The notes under the pieces are model-generated. The model did not search any database. It saw only the letters and a list, made by a program, of their open reading frames with translations, and had not been told where the DNA came from. This document shows, piece by piece, positions 33,620-45,609 of a stretch of DNA of 64,000 nt. This DNA is from Aldrovandia affinis (lineage: Eukaryota > Chordata > Actinopteri > Notacanthiformes > Halosauridae). The stretch is taken from contig JAINUG010000209.1 in NCBI GenBank assembly GCA_029706075.1, forward strand, positions 1,541,178 through 1,605,177, in the 5' to 3' direction. A program made the position numbers and the translations under genes. Position 1 is the stretch's first letter, and each line of letters starts with the position of its first letter.

Positions 33620-34200
33620 TGTTCTTCCACTGTGGGATATACAGATTCTGACAGTCCAACAATTACTCCCAGTCAATCACTGAAGAGATCCCTGTTGAAC
33701 ATTCTCAACAGTGCCATTGCTAAAATGGAAAATAGATTTTCCCCCAAAAAGTTTGATCTGATGAAAGAATCATTTTGCCTCCTGCCCATATCTGATGCAT
33801 TTCTTGATGACACCCTTTTGAGTCATTTACAGTTGCTTGCTGGTAGTACAATAGATAGCATGAGCATGAGAAATTAAATTTGTGTTGCAAAACCTGTTGC
33901 TGAAGATGTTCCCCGGTGATGTAGACCTCTACTGTAAGCAAACATCTGCAGGAGTATACGGTGGCATTTCCAGTGTTTAAATGAATTGTATGTGAGTGCA
34001 CTGGTAATTGGTGTGTATTCAGCATCATATGAGAGTTCCTTCTCGACACTGTCAAGATTGAACGCCTTTCCATCATTTGAGAAAAATGAAAAAATAATTT
34101 GGTAATTTTGGCACATGAGAAGGCAATAAACAAGTCCTTAGACATGGATGAATTTGTTAGGCCCAAAGGAAACAAGACTATTATAATTTGACTTCTCCCT
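33620..34200 (+). pseudogene. hAT C-terminal domain relic, Arm 1
   Basis: Plus-strand pieces read FSPKKFDLMKESFCLLPISD and later VIGVYSASYESSFSTLSRLN, which matches the hAT dimerisation-region block (S-x-E-R-S-F-S-x-L-x-R-I-K). Frames are broken. Also in Arm 2 (about 52,380-52,990, minus strand). Confidence 0.55.
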
Positions 34201-34229
34201 AACGTTCCTAAAATTATTCCTTGCATTGG

Positions 34230-35068
34230 ACAATAATAGGCTTTGATGGGAGGTCATGTAGATGTTAAGCTATCAGGGCAAAAGTTGTAGAATGAATGGA
34301 AATACTATAAAAGTAATGCAAGATAATTCAGTTAGAACTGTGCACATGTAGTATTTTGAGTTACATTTAACAAAAACTTTGAGTGGTGTTCTGTCTTTTT
34401 ACAAGAGCAAAATGTTAAAAAATGATCTGAGGTCATTTGCAAAGACAAACCTACATTTTATGAAGTAAATTAGTTTATGAGGTAAGAATCTTATCTAAGA
34501 ATCTAAAACTGATACTTTTTCATCGTATTATTAGAGAATACTGATTTTGTTATTTGATTTATGTTTTTTAAAAGATCAAATCATTCTGGTAGTTTGGCTG
34601 GTTTGTTTTCATTATACCATGCCAGCATTGGAAACAGGCTTCCACTGGAAATCAGTTCAGGCTTTAATTTATTTAGAGAAATATTATGAAACAGCTTAAT
34701 TAAGTGAAACTAAGTAAGATCTCAGCATACAGACCTGTGCATATAGAATTGTCTTCTATTCTGGTAGCTAACAATCATCCCCCTGCACTTGGGGGTAAAA
34801 CATTTCTCACAGATTAGTATAAATATGTACATTAATATGACTCAACGTCTTGTTTTCTCACACAAGTTCTAATTTTAACGAGATAAACAAGAATAAAGGT
34901 ATTCCCTACTTACTTTGGGGTCAATTACGCACAACAAATTAAATATTGTCAACGAGAAAGTTCAAACCGTCTCCTATCGTCCACAGCTGCTGCGACAGAA
35001 TATGTCCACCTGCTGCAACTCATGACTCAGGATGACATCACTCTCGTATTAGGCTTAAAATTACATTC
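34230..35068. other. AT-rich stretch, nothing recognised
   Basis: Shared with Arm 2 (about 51,570-52,350). No coding or structural feature is supported. Confidence 0.45.
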
Positions 35069-35170
35069 TACATTTTACATTTTAAGCATTTGATGTAGTA
35101 GACGCTCTTATCCAGAGCGACTTACAAGATATGCATTAATACACGGTAGGGACAATCATAGTTTGCGCGA
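35069..35170 (-). repeat. L2 tail fragment, Arm 1
   Basis: The reverse L2 3' end is visible, from AAATGTAAAATGTAGAATG-like repeats through AGTCGCTCTGGATAAGAGCG to the GTACGCAAACTATGATTG-like 3' UTR (here TGCGCGAAAC region). It is a ~100-bp 5'-truncated copy present in both arms. Confidence 0.75.
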
Positions 35171-35533
35171 TATTCTCACTTATTACGTCACACGTCAGAG
35201 TATCGGTACAAGATAAGACAAATAGAACGGCAATTTTGCACTGTGATTTCAAATTGGACAGCCCAACTGATATTTAAAAATTCCCACACTGGCAATACAT
35301 TCTACAACCACCCCTTCTTGTTAGCAATCTAACCCCCTGCCCCCAAAAAAACCCCTCAAAAAATAGGAACGGTGTGCAAGCGGAACTAATGATTTCGTTA
35401 ATGGGGTCGACAACGGTAAACATGCAAACCCACCGCCTACCCTATTGGTCATTACGTTGCGAAATTCGGTTAATTTGCATGAATTAAAAACATTTTAAAA
35501 TTACTTACACCAGTGGATGCGCTGAAGTTCAAA

Positions 35534-35605
35534 ATGAAAAGGCAGCTTAATTTGCTGTCCTTTTTTGGATCCCCAAAAATAAGGAAAGATAATGATGATG
35601 TGTGA
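35534..35605 (+). pseudogene. hAT-like N-terminal exon relic, Arm 1
   Basis: The ATG at 35,534 opens MKRQLNLLSFFGSPKIRKDN, then DDV and a stop. The LLSFFG-SPK start is typical of ZMYM-like hAT transposases. The stop overlaps a good splice-donor sequence (GT|GTGAGTAA), so this may be a first coding exon whose remainder is lost. Arm 2 has the same frame at about 51,019-51,090 (minus), with small changes. Confidence 0.45.
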
Positions 35606-35609
35606 GTAA

Positions 35610-36122
35610 TAATACAGTAGCCTATTGATCGGTTTTACTCTTCTTTTTTTAACTAGCCCCAGCCTGTAGCCTATATAATGTCAGGTGCATTTGGGACAGA
35701 TAACTGGCTAACTAACTAGCTCAGTTAGTATGCATTTTTAAGTGAACCCAACACCCTACTATAGTTGCATTCATCCATAAATCAAACAAGTTTTTGTGTC
35801 GTGCCCACCATCAGTTCAGGCACCGCATTCAGTTGAATAAGCCAACCTTGTCCTTCATGAAGCATATCGTGGCTGTCGGTAGAAAATCTTGTCGGCCTAT
35901 CTCCAAAACTGAAACTTTTCAAGAGATAGAAAAAAACGTCCCCATTTTAGCATTTATGAACATAATTACAAAAATTCATGAATTTACTCAAAACTATGCT
36001 CGAAATTAGTCAGAGTAACTTCATAACTGAAATTTGATCAAATAGGTTTTCTTACGTCGAACTGTGGAGAAACGTGGTTTCAACTATGAATTTCACTGGA
36101 ATTCTGTCTATTGGCACACATT
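35610..36122. other. Non-coding stretch, nothing recognised
   Basis: Shared with Arm 2 (about 50,534-51,010). No supported gene or repeat. Confidence 0.45.
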
Positions 36123-36530
36123 CTGGGCCCGTATTCACAAATAATTTTAAGGGTAAAAGTTGGTCCTAACTGCGCAATTTAGGAGCGTGTCACTCATAAA
36201 TGTAGGAGTCCTAAATTTTGGGGATAAGAGTATTTCACAAAGGGTTTGAGAGCTAAAAACAGCTCCTAAATCCAGGAGAAGTTAGAAGCAGTCAAGAGGA
36301 AGACCTACTCACGGCGATCCGAAAATCTGCTGCTGCCGGCAATCGTTGTCAAAATCGCGTCAACACTGGAGATATTGAATGATACAGAGCTCATAAAAAG
36401 GTACCGCCTCAATCGCGAGGGTATTATATATATTATATATAGATACCCTCTGATTGTTTACGAGATGCAGACATGTAACCAATTGACTAGTCAGTATTCT
36501 TGGTTTGATGTTAAATCAGTGACACGTAGC

Positions 36531-36784
36531 TGTAATGTTCATGAATAGTTTATGTTTCTCATGCTATAATCTGATAAGGGTTTTGTTCTGTCCATGAGGG
36601 GGCGCTCTGGGTTCATTGTGTTAGCTCTTAGTTCAGGATGTATATTGGGAGAGTTAGAAATCCGAAAGAGGAAGTGAACGCAGGATACTTGTTGAGCAAA
36701 GAATGTTCGAGTGGTTTTTGGAATGTTTCACTAAAGAGACTAAACTTACTTTCTGTGTCTGAGTATTATTTTTGGAACTTTACA
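36531..36784 (+). repeat. Gypsy 5' LTR
   Basis: Begins TGTAATGTTCATGAATAG and ends GGAACTTTACA. Same sequence and length as the 3' LTR. Confidence 0.9.
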
Positions 36785-36819
36785 CTGGCGACGAGGATTG
36801 AAAACTTTTTTCCACGAAT

Positions 36820-37710
36820 ATGGCTGCTGCTTTGCCGTCGTTCCCTGCTTTTGATGTCAATGACGATCAAAACTCATCTATCCGCTGGAAGAAGTGGCTA
36901 CAGCGCTTTGAAAACTTCATAATTGCTCTGGATGTAAAGGATGACACAAGAAAACGTGCAATGCTACTACATTATGCAGGGGAAGGTGTACAGGACATCT
37001 TCGATACGCTCACTGATACGGGGGAAGCAAAAGACTATAAACGCGCAAAAGACAAGCTGGGTGAGTATTTTTCCCCTAAAATTAACATAGCCTACGAGAC
37101 CTATAAATTCAGACAAGCTAAACAACTAGCGGGGGAATCACTTGACTCATATCACACCAGACTGCGGCAATTAGCAGCAACCTGTGACTTTACTGATGTC
37201 GAAAGAGAGATCAAAACTATGATCATTCAAATGTGCACATGCAACAAACTGCGACGTCAAGCGCTACAGAAACCCGAGATGACGCTGACCGAGCTCCTCT
37301 CACTCGGCAGAAACATGGCGCTTGCCGAGATTCAAGCATCGGGAATGGAACAAACACAACAAAGTGCAGCTCAGGGAAATCTGAAGGAAGATGTTATGGC
37401 TATAGATACGGGGAGGGGAGCTGTAAAGAAAAGATGCTACAACTGCTCTGGTACTTTTCCCCACCGTGAAGGAATGACTTGCCCGGCACGGGGAAAATAT
37501 GCAACGCTTGTGGAAAACAAGGACATTTCGCAAAATGCTGCCGTTCCAAATGGCCACAAGGTGGCATCAGAGATCGACATGAAGTGCATTATGTACACAC
37601 CAGTGGAAACAGTGGCATCACACCTCAAGCAACAAGTAATGCTGCAGAGTCTTCTGAGGAGTATCTTTACACAGTTTCCCAACCAAAAGCAAAACTCCCA
37701 CATGCAAAGA
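36820..37710 (+). pseudogene. Gypsy gag-like region
   Basis: Encodes a capsid-type domain (RWKKWLQRFENFIIALDVKD, then the QAKQLAGESLDSYHTRLRQL block typical of gypsy Gag) and a Cys/His zinc-knuckle region near the end. Part of the retroelement, treated as a fossil. Confidence 0.8.
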
Positions 37711-40700
37711 TAAAGGTTAGTGACTGTGATATAAAGGTGATGCTTGACACAGGGGCAACTGTAAATATCATTGATGAAACAACTTATCAGAGATTGAGAT
37801 GTAAGCCGTCACTCACCAAATGCACGGTTCCCATATTTCCTTATGGTTCACGCACACCACTGCCTGCCCTTGGAAAGTTCACCTCACTAGTGGAATCCAA
37901 GTCAAAGTTCAACATTCCATGTGCTACAAGGAAGTAATGGCAGTTTACTTGGCTATGACACTGCCAGTCAGCTGGGACTAATCAAAATTGCCAACGCTCT
38001 TCACACATCTCCACAACAACCAGTGCAGCCCACAACAACTTCAAACCAGACAGAAGTGAATGCAGGAGGTGATCTCCTCACTGAATATGCTGACCTCTTT
38101 CATGGGATCGGCAAGCTGAATGACTTTCAAGTCAAGTTGCATATAAAAACAGATGTTCCTCCAGTCACACAACCCCACAGAAGAGTACCGTTTCATGTAA
38201 GGAAGCGAATTGAGGCTGAATTGCAACGTCTGGAAGACCTTGACATCATCGAGAAGGTGGATGGTCCCACTCCATGGGTCTCTCCAATCATTCCTGTTCC
38301 AAAGCCAAAAGACCCAGAAGCAGTACGCATTTGTGTGGACATGAGGATACCAAATCAGGCCATTGAACGAGAAAGACATCTTACACCTACAGTAGATGAT
38401 GTAATACAATCACTCAATGGAGCCAGATTCTTCTCAAAGCTGGATTTAAACAGTGGGTATCATCAGCTAGAACTAGAGCCATCCTCGCGATATATCACAA
38501 CATTCTCCACTCATGTAGGACTGCGACGTTACAAAAGACTGAGCTTTGGAGTTTCCTCGGCTGCAGAGGTGTTCCAAAATGCCATCCAACAAACTGGACG
38601 GCATCCCAGGAGTTATCAACCTAAGTGATGACATTTTGGTGTTTGGCAGAACAAGGGCTGCCCATGATCAGGCTCTTAGAGCAACTTTTCAGCGACTAAA
38701 GGAGAAGAACCTGACTCTCAACAAGGACAAGTGCTCATACGCACAAACCACTCTAGACTTCTTTGGGTACACATTCTCAGATGGAGGATTCTCTCCTGAT
38801 CCCAAGAAAGTTCAGGCGCTTCATGACGCTGCTGCTCCAACCAATGTGAGTGAGGTCCGCAGTCTTCTTGGCATGGCAAATTACAGCGCCCGCTTCATCA
38901 AGGATTTTGCCACCATAACTCAACCGTTGAGGGAACTCACAAAGAAGACTGTTCGTTGGACTTGGGCGGAAGAACACCAGAGGTCTCTTAATGAAATGAA
39001 ACGAAGTCTAACAAGTGATGCTGTGATGACCTACTTTGATCCACAAAAACTAACTGAACTGGTAGTTGACGCAAGTCCAGTAGGTCTTGGGGCCGTGTTG
39101 GCACAAAGAAATGGCCCAAATGAACCAGCTAGAGTGATGAGCTATGCAAGTAGAGCATTGTCCCCCATAGAACAAAAATATTCTCAAACAGAGCGTGAGG
39201 CTCTTGCCATTGTGTGGGGCTGTGAACATTTTCACATATATCTTTATGGAGCACCCTTCACTCTTGTCAGTGATCACAAACCATTGGAGTGGATTTTCAA
39301 CAACCCCAAATCCAAGCCACCTGCTCGTATAGAACGCTGGAGTCTACGTCTGCAACCCTACAACTACACAGTCCGCTACAAATCTGGTAAGGACAACCCG
39401 GCAGACTATATGTCACGCCACCCAGCACAAATATCACATATCTCTCAGGGCACTTTAGACAATGACGCAGAAGAATACGTGAACTTTGTTACTACAAATG
39501 CTGTCCCTAAGGCAATGACACTGGCTGAGATCCAAGATGCAACCACAACTGACCCCACTCTATGCAAAGTCATACAACTCATCAAAGAAGGCTCGTGGGG
39601 GTCACTGTCAGTTACGAAGGATTTTGCTGATGGAGTTCATGTTGCTGCTCTAATGTCATTCAAGAAAATCAAAGATGAATTGACTGTTACCGCTACTGAT
39701 GACACTGTGCTACGGGGCACAAGAATCGTTGTCCCCCATTCCTTACAAATCAAAGCGATATCCCTTGCACATGAAGGTCACCAGGGGATAGTCAAGACTA
39801 AGAAGTTAATCAGAGAGAAAGTCTGGTTCCCTGGCATTGACAGACAAGTAGAAGCCATGATAGCTGGCTGTATCCCATGTCAGGCTGTTGTGCCTAGTCA
39901 CTCACAAGAACCTCTCCGCATGTCTGAGCTGCCATCATCACCGTGGGAAAAAGTTGGTGTGGATTTCTGCGGTCCATTCCCCTCTGGCGATTACCTTCTG
40001 GTAGTCATTGATGAATACTCCAGGTATCCAGAAGTAGAGCTTTTACAATCCACGTCAGCCAGAGCCACAATCCCTAAGCTTGACAAAATATTCTCTACAC
40101 TGGGAATTCCACTTGAGGTCAAAACGGACAATGGTCCACCCTTCCAAAGCTCGGAATATGCAGACTTTGCAACATACTTAGGTTTCAAGCATCGGAAAAT
40201 AACTCCACTGTGGCCTCAGGCAAATGCAGAGGCTGAATGTTTCATGCGTACCCTTGAGAAGACTATACGCGCTGCCCATGTGGAAGGTCGTCCATGGAAA
40301 CAGGCTCTGTATGCATTCCTCCGCAACTACCGTGCCACGCCTCACTGCTCGACTGGAATGGCTCCTGCTGATGTGCTATTTGGTAGGCCCCTCAGAATCA
40401 GACTACCTGAACCTCTTCTTCCTTGCCAGTCTCAGACAGATGCAAAGCTACGACGAACCGATGCAGTGGCAAAGAACAGGATGAAACACAATGCTGACAG
40501 GATGCGCCATGCTGTTCCTTCGGCTTTGAAAGTGGGTGACAGGCTCCTGTGTCGTCAAAAGAAAGAAGGGAAGCTATGCCCTGCCTACAATCCCCGCCCC
40601 TACAAGGTCATTGCTGTCAAGGGTTCCATGGTGACAGCCAAACACAACGACCATGTCATCACCAGAAACTCATCCCACTTTAAGATTCTACCGGTAGTTG

Positions 40701-40894
40701 AAAATCACCACTCTCAGTCATGTGGATTGAAAGTCATGGATGGTAGACAAGATGTCATGGACTGGACTGAAATCCATCCTGAACAAACCCCAGAGCCCCT
40801 AGCCCCTGACCCCCCTAGGCCACAGTCTCCTGTTCATCGATATCCAGTCAGGATAAACAGAAGACCCCCGTCATACCTCAATAACTTTGAATAA
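37711..40894 (+). pseudogene. Gypsy pol-like region
   Basis: Domains in order: aspartic protease (LDTGATVNII), reverse transcriptase (FFSKLDLNSGYHQLEL), RNase H (LVVDASPVGLGAVLAQ), and integrase with its zinc-binding H-H-C-C part (HEGHQGIVKTKKL, C-x2-C), the core (KTDNGPPFQSSEYA) and a C-terminal segment. The last 60 residues are Pro-rich. No envelope gene follows. The order protease-RT-RNase H-integrase is diagnostic of Ty3/gypsy. Confidence 0.85.
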
Positions 40895-40986
40895 TGCTAA
40901 CTGAAAAATATTATGCAAACGAAAGATGTGTTGGACTGACTAATAGTTATTGTAAAAAATAAAAAAAAAAGTAAGGAAAAGAGGGT

Positions 40987-41240
40987 TGTAATGTTCATGA
41001 ATAGTTTATGTTTCTCATGCTATAATCTGATAAGGGTTTTGTTCTGTCCATGAGGGGGCGCTCTGGGTTCATTGTGTTAGCTCTTAGTTCAGGATGTATA
41101 TTGGGAGAGTTAGAAATCCGAAAGAGGAAGTGAACGCAGGATACTTGTTGAGCAAAGAATGTTCGAGTGGTTTTTGGAATGTTTCACTAAAGAGACTAAA
41201 CTTACTTTCTGTGTCTGAGTATTATTTTTGGAACTTTACA
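40987..41240 (+). repeat. Gypsy 3' LTR
   Basis: Identical by eye to the 5' LTR over 254 bp and preceded by the purine-rich tract AAGGAAAAGAGGG. Confidence 0.9.
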
Positions 41241-41925
41241 GTAGCCTACATTTGTATTTTAGAATCTTTATTAGAATATAATAGGGGTGCATCGGATAAT
41301 CGGATCAGCAAAAAATAAAATAACGGGACCAAAGGCACGTTTCGAATGAATGATAATTTCAGTTTTTCACTAGTTTTTCACAAGTTATTTCACTAAATCT
41401 GTATTCGAAAATTTCACAAAATACATTTTTAGATTCAGTACGCCTTAGGCGATGTAACTAGGGTGGTCTTATGCCTGAATTAATTTAATAAAAAAATAAA
41501 AGATCGCTAATGTTTCAATTCTATTTAATTCGGTCGCGTTTCTAAAAACATGCCTCCCAGAAAGGCATTTAGTATGAAAAACAAAGCAAACCAAAACATA
41601 CATGGTTGTCTATCTCTTCACTGTAACTCTGCATCGAGATTTAGGGAATTGTTACTGTAAAAACAGCGGCAGAAAAACCATTTCTCTATGATGACCCATC
41701 CCCTATATCAGCCAATCACTGTGGGCATTCTGAGTAAGCTCGTTCATGAGAAACAACGTCATCCCTAGCAACGACGTCAACCCCGCCCTCACTCTTAGCT
41801 AGGAATTCCTTAGTGTGAGTTTGTCTTTGGAGCTTTGTGAATAGGTTTTAAGGTGGGACTCCTAACTAAAAGGTTTAGAAGTACTCCTAGTGGTAAGATA
41901 AAATGCTTTGTGAATACGGGCCCTG

Positions 41926-42620
41926 ATCTGCTTGCCTCGCGAATGCGCACATCATAATCTCTGACCCCGCTTCTCATCTCATTCATTCACAATCTGGACA
42001 ATTCCTTCTTAGCATTAAAATAGACATTTGCCCAGTATCTATCTGCATACGTGATGATCAGACAACATGTTGTTTGTGTTTTGGCATCGATAAACACTAC
42101 CCATATTTTCACATTACTGGTAACAGCTGATTTGCATGTCATTGCAGGTGATGGTCTTTTTAAAAATCAGTTTTTAACAAGTACAGAGTATTTATATTCT
42201 ATTAAATGAATAGTCTAATAAATTAATAATTGTGTAGCTGTTACATGTGAAAAAAAAACTATGTGTAAAGATTACCGAACAATACAAAAGTGGATTTGGT
42301 GCCTACAGTGTTTAAAACACCCATGTTTGTTGCAATGGTGGGTTCCACATGGGTGGAGAAATGCTGTCAGGTTTTTCATTCAAACTCAAGCATCTGCATT
42401 TCAAATCCTCAGTGGCAAAAATACTGGGAATGACATACATTAGAAATAATCCATAACCCTGTTTAATTAATGAACTATTCAAGTCAAATTTAAAATGTCA
42501 GATCATTTTTTGCATGCTTTCCAGACATTCCACACAGTCCCACAGACACCTCTTATCTTGCTCAAATATAAATGTTAACGACTGCTCATCACCAACCAGG
42601 ACCTTAATGCACCATTCCAT
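41926..42620. other. Non-coding stretch shared by all three arms
   Basis: Counterparts are 49,650-50,360 and 63,428-64,000. No coding frame is convincing. Confidence 0.45.

Positions 42621-42621
<1 letters not shown>

Positions 42622-42651
<30 letters not shown>
42622..42651. repeat. (CA)15 microsatellite, Arm 1
   Basis: Thirty bases of CA. The same locus is (GT)44 at 49,562-49,649 in Arm 2 and (GT)36 at 63,356-63,427 in Arm 3. Confidence 0.95.
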
Positions 42652-42652
<1 letters not shown>

Positions 42653-43199
42653 GACGGATGAGGTCAGATACAATAAGAAAATAACATCACATTAGGGCTC
42701 ATTAGAAGTATGCACTGATCTTTACCCTTGTGCTCTTTGTATTAATAAATCTGTTATTTTCCTGTTAATAATGTTGTTTGTTTTGTTTGTAACTAAAAGA
42801 GAATTTGAATTGTAGGCTTTTTTTGGTAGCCTTGTTTTGCATTTCAATTTTTTTGAGAAGCACTGGCCATTGCCGACGTTGGTCCCCCCTACCTATCAGA
42901 CCAAATTTGCACCCCTGTTAACGGACGTTATTTTCCAGGTTGCAGTTATCCCGCTATCCCGTTGTTGGTTCCACATTGTCATTTTGTGTTAAATGAAACG
43001 TTTACAATAATTTAATAAACTAAGACCCAAAGAACAGCAGCGTTTCTTTACTTGATTAAGACAGATACTAATATAGATACTGTTACGGAACACTGTTTCC
43101 CCAGACTCTGAAATCTGTGTACAGTTTTGTGTCCTGCAAGAATAGGACAGTAAATGGGACAGTGCTGTTTACTGTCCTGTAGAAATACAGAACAATGCT

Positions 43200-44400
43200 G
43201 TTTACTGTCTTGCAAAAGATTAGATTAGATTAGATATCTTTGTCTGTTTTCACAGAAATGTACCTCGCGTACAACAGTGCATCATGGTAACGCTATACAA
43301 GGTGCATACCCACACACTGTCAGGACTGGTACCAGAAAACCAGGCGCGGACCCAGAAATGCAAAAACTTCCTTTATTTTGTAAACAGGCAAAGGTCAGGC
43401 AGGAGTAATCAGGGCAATGCAGGGATCCAAAGAATGGTCGGGGACAGGCAGAGTTCGTTCCGGGCTTCAGGGGTATCAGGGGCAGGCAAGGCGTAGTCAG
43501 TGGGCAGGCGAAGGTCGAAAACGAGAAAGCAGTCCAGGGAACACAGGGAGGAGCGGGAACGAGACTGGGATAAAGACGAACACTGGAGCACAAGCACGAA
43601 CACAAACACGATGAAACTAAACACGGGGAAACAAAGATAACGCTGGAGAGTAGTGTAAGCATACGCAAAGCACAAGACAATCTGGCAACGAACATGGGAA
43701 AACACACAGCTTAAATACATTTAGACATAACGAGAAACAATCAGGAATAAACATGAATGCAGCTGACTGCAATCAGACACATGAGGAATTAAGTGAAAAC
43801 GATAATACAATGACAAGACTGGGAACAGGTAAGTGAAAGTGAAAACACGGACCAGACAGCCAGGAAAACATGGAATAAATGAAAACACTTAATTACGGGG
43901 AACACGAACACGAGACGTGACACACACTATACAACATACACACAGAACACCATGTATAATACACTATAAACATCAAATGACAACAACAAAACATCACAGC
44001 ATCACAACATCCTAAAGACATACATTACCTTGGCGCTGTTCCCTTTTCTGTGCTGTTGAAGTACAGTACAGTTTACAGCACACTAGGGGAGTACAATTTT
44101 GCTTACAACCCTTACTGTCTTTATCGCAAGCAACTATGTGTTGCCAGTTGTCATCAATGAGAGATGGGCCTCTCCTTGCTCTCCTGTAGTGTACTGTGTG
44201 GCTTACAGTGAGGGTAATAGTCAATGGCTTGCAGAACAACATGTTAGAGGTAGTGCACACTCAGCTGCATTGTCCCCTGTGCAAGAGATGGTCAAAATAG
44301 TGACATGGGAGCATAGTACTTTTGTGGATTTCTAAAAATGAGAGAACAAAGTGAAGAACAAAAACGTCTTAATGGCAGGTCCTTATATAGCTGCCAATAG
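43200..44400 (-). other. Conserved transcript-like segment, Arm 1
   Basis: On the minus strand, TATATAAGG (about 44,381-44,389), a short frame, and an (ATCTA)n-type end at 43,217-43,236. The same layout occurs in Arms 2 and 3. Here the poly(A)-signal position reads GACAAAGATAT instead of GACAATAAAGATAT, so AATAAA is lost. The solo LTR interrupts it. Function unknown. Confidence 0.4.
43318..43922 (-). mobile_element. Solo LTR (Arm 1 only)
   Basis: On the minus strand the 605-bp segment begins TGTCACGTCTCGTGTTCG and ends CCAGTCCTGACA, with a TATTTAAG promoter-like motif in the middle and an AATAAAGG-type poly(A) signal near its end. It is flanked by the duplication CACAC. Arms 2 and 3 have the uninterrupted site (GGGTATGCACC side joined to TATAGTGTGTG). 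A lone LTR without internal region. Confidence 0.8.
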
Positions 44401-44992
44401 TGCGTATTGAACACAGTTTTTTTCTTTTTTTACTTTTCATTTATACCTGTTAGCCTCTATATTACATTAAGCCAAAACAATAACTGTACCATACACACAA
44501 CTGTATACGTATTCACTGCTGCTGCAAAGTTAGTAATTTAGGCTGATGAAAAGAGATTGTGACCCTGTGACACACCTTGCCTATGTTCTTACGCCCTTTT
44601 CAGGGACTGATTGATTTATAAATCGAAGAGTCTGATTGTGGCCTAATGCTTTCTCTGTTTATCAAGCTTTTGTTTGACACTTGTGGATTTTAAAGCCTCT
44701 CGCTATACTATCTTACTATCTAGCCAGCATCACTGAGTTACGTTTTCTCATCACATTTCTTCCAAGCTTCCTGTCATAGTTTGAGCTGTTAAAATACAAT
44801 TCTAAAACGTGGGCTGCTAAAAAAAAAAGGCAGCACATTTACTCTTTGTACATTCAGTTTACTTACCCAAGGACCTATGTTGCTGGAAGACTACTCAGTC
44901 CACACTCCCATCAGGACAGAAATGCTTCATCATAGGATGAAGGTGATCTCTCAAAATGGCTTTGTATTTATTCATGTTTACCAACATCCTCC

Positions 44993-45609
44993 CGGACCAT
45001 CCACCTCTAATGACAACAGGGGGCACTGCTCTGAAGGAAGTCAATGACTTCAAATACCTGGGCTCATGGGTCAACTCATCAGAGCAAGACCTTAAAGTGA
45101 GGAAGGCGCTTGCATGGAAGGCTCTGAGCGGCATGGCCAGTGTATGGAACTCCAACCTCCCCCGAAACATCAAGCTAAGCTTCTTCTATGCGACCGTGGA
45201 GTCTCCTATACGGCTGTGAGAGCTGGACCCTGAAGCCCACCCTACAGAAGTCTCTGGATGGGTGCTACACCAGAATGCTGCGTGTAGTACTAAACATCAA
45301 CCAGAACGAGCACGTTACCAACAAGCATCTGTATGGGGGGCTACCAAGGCTGAGTGAGAAAGTAGCAGTCAGAAGAATGAGACTGGCCGGTCATTGCCAG
45401 AGACACCGGGAGCTCCCAGCCAGCAAGCTGGTGCTGTGGGAACCAACACACGGGCATCGATTACGAGGGCGTCCCACACCAACATACGTGGACATACTAA
45501 GGAAAGATGTAGGAGCTGAAAATGCTGGCGAACTAGCCAGATGCATGGAGGATCGAGATGATTGGAAATGCCGCTGGAGGACTCGTCTGAGGACGACATA
45601 GAGAGAGAC
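44993..45609 (+). mobile_element. LINE 3'-terminal coding fragment (Arm 1 only)
   Basis: Plus-strand frames read KEVNDFKYLGSWVNSSEQDL, then YGCESWTLKPTLQKSLDGCY, LYGGLPRLSEKVAVRRMRLA and ASKLVLWEPTHGHRLRGRPT, the C-terminal region of a LINE reverse transcriptase protein common in fish and invertebrates. One frame break lies near 45,215. Arm 3 lacks it: ACATTAATAAATAC joins the TTGCC…AAGGGG flank directly, and an ACC repeat at the borders suggests a short target duplication. The clade is uncertain. Confidence 0.7.

Larger units (their letters stand above)
36531..41240 (+). mobile_element. Ty3/gypsy LTR retrotransposon, near complete
   Basis: A 4.71-kb element with 254-bp LTRs, a probable primer-binding site right after the 5' LTR (CTGGCGACGAGGATTG), gag- and pol-like regions, and a purine-rich tract before the 3' LTR. 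It is flanked by the 5-bp duplication GTAGC (36,526-36,530 and 41,241-41,245). The LTRs appear identical by eye, so the insertion is young. No env-like gene. The frames look largely whole with perhaps two or three breaks. Integrase resemblance to K02A2.6-like proteins suggests the Mag-like group, tentatively. Confidence 0.85.
36126..41922 (+). mobile_element. PIF/Harbinger element interrupted by gypsy (Arm 1 only)
   Basis: The ends are GGCCCGTATTCACAAA and its inverse TTTGTGAATACGGGCC, flanked by the 3-bp duplication CTG (36,123-36,125 and 41,923-41,925). Inside, the plus strand at about 36,345-36,425 encodes ILNDTELIKRYRLNREGI-like residues, the start of a HARBI1-type transposase. The rest is missing. 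The element is absent from Arm 2 and hosts the gypsy element at 36,531-41,240. Confidence 0.8.

Noticed and set aside
33720-34226. 168-codon minus-strand frame
   Set aside because: Shadow of the plus-strand hAT relic, which has the recognisable dimerisation-domain block.
36638-36922. Frame beginning MYIGRVRNPKEEVNAG, repeated at 41,094
   Set aside because: It lies in the LTRs of the gypsy element and is not a gene.
44012-44335. Overlapping ~80-codon frames on both strands, repeated in the three arms
   Set aside because: Several depend on non-ATG starts, both strands are open at once, and no family is recognised. Kept only as an unproven transcript-like segment.
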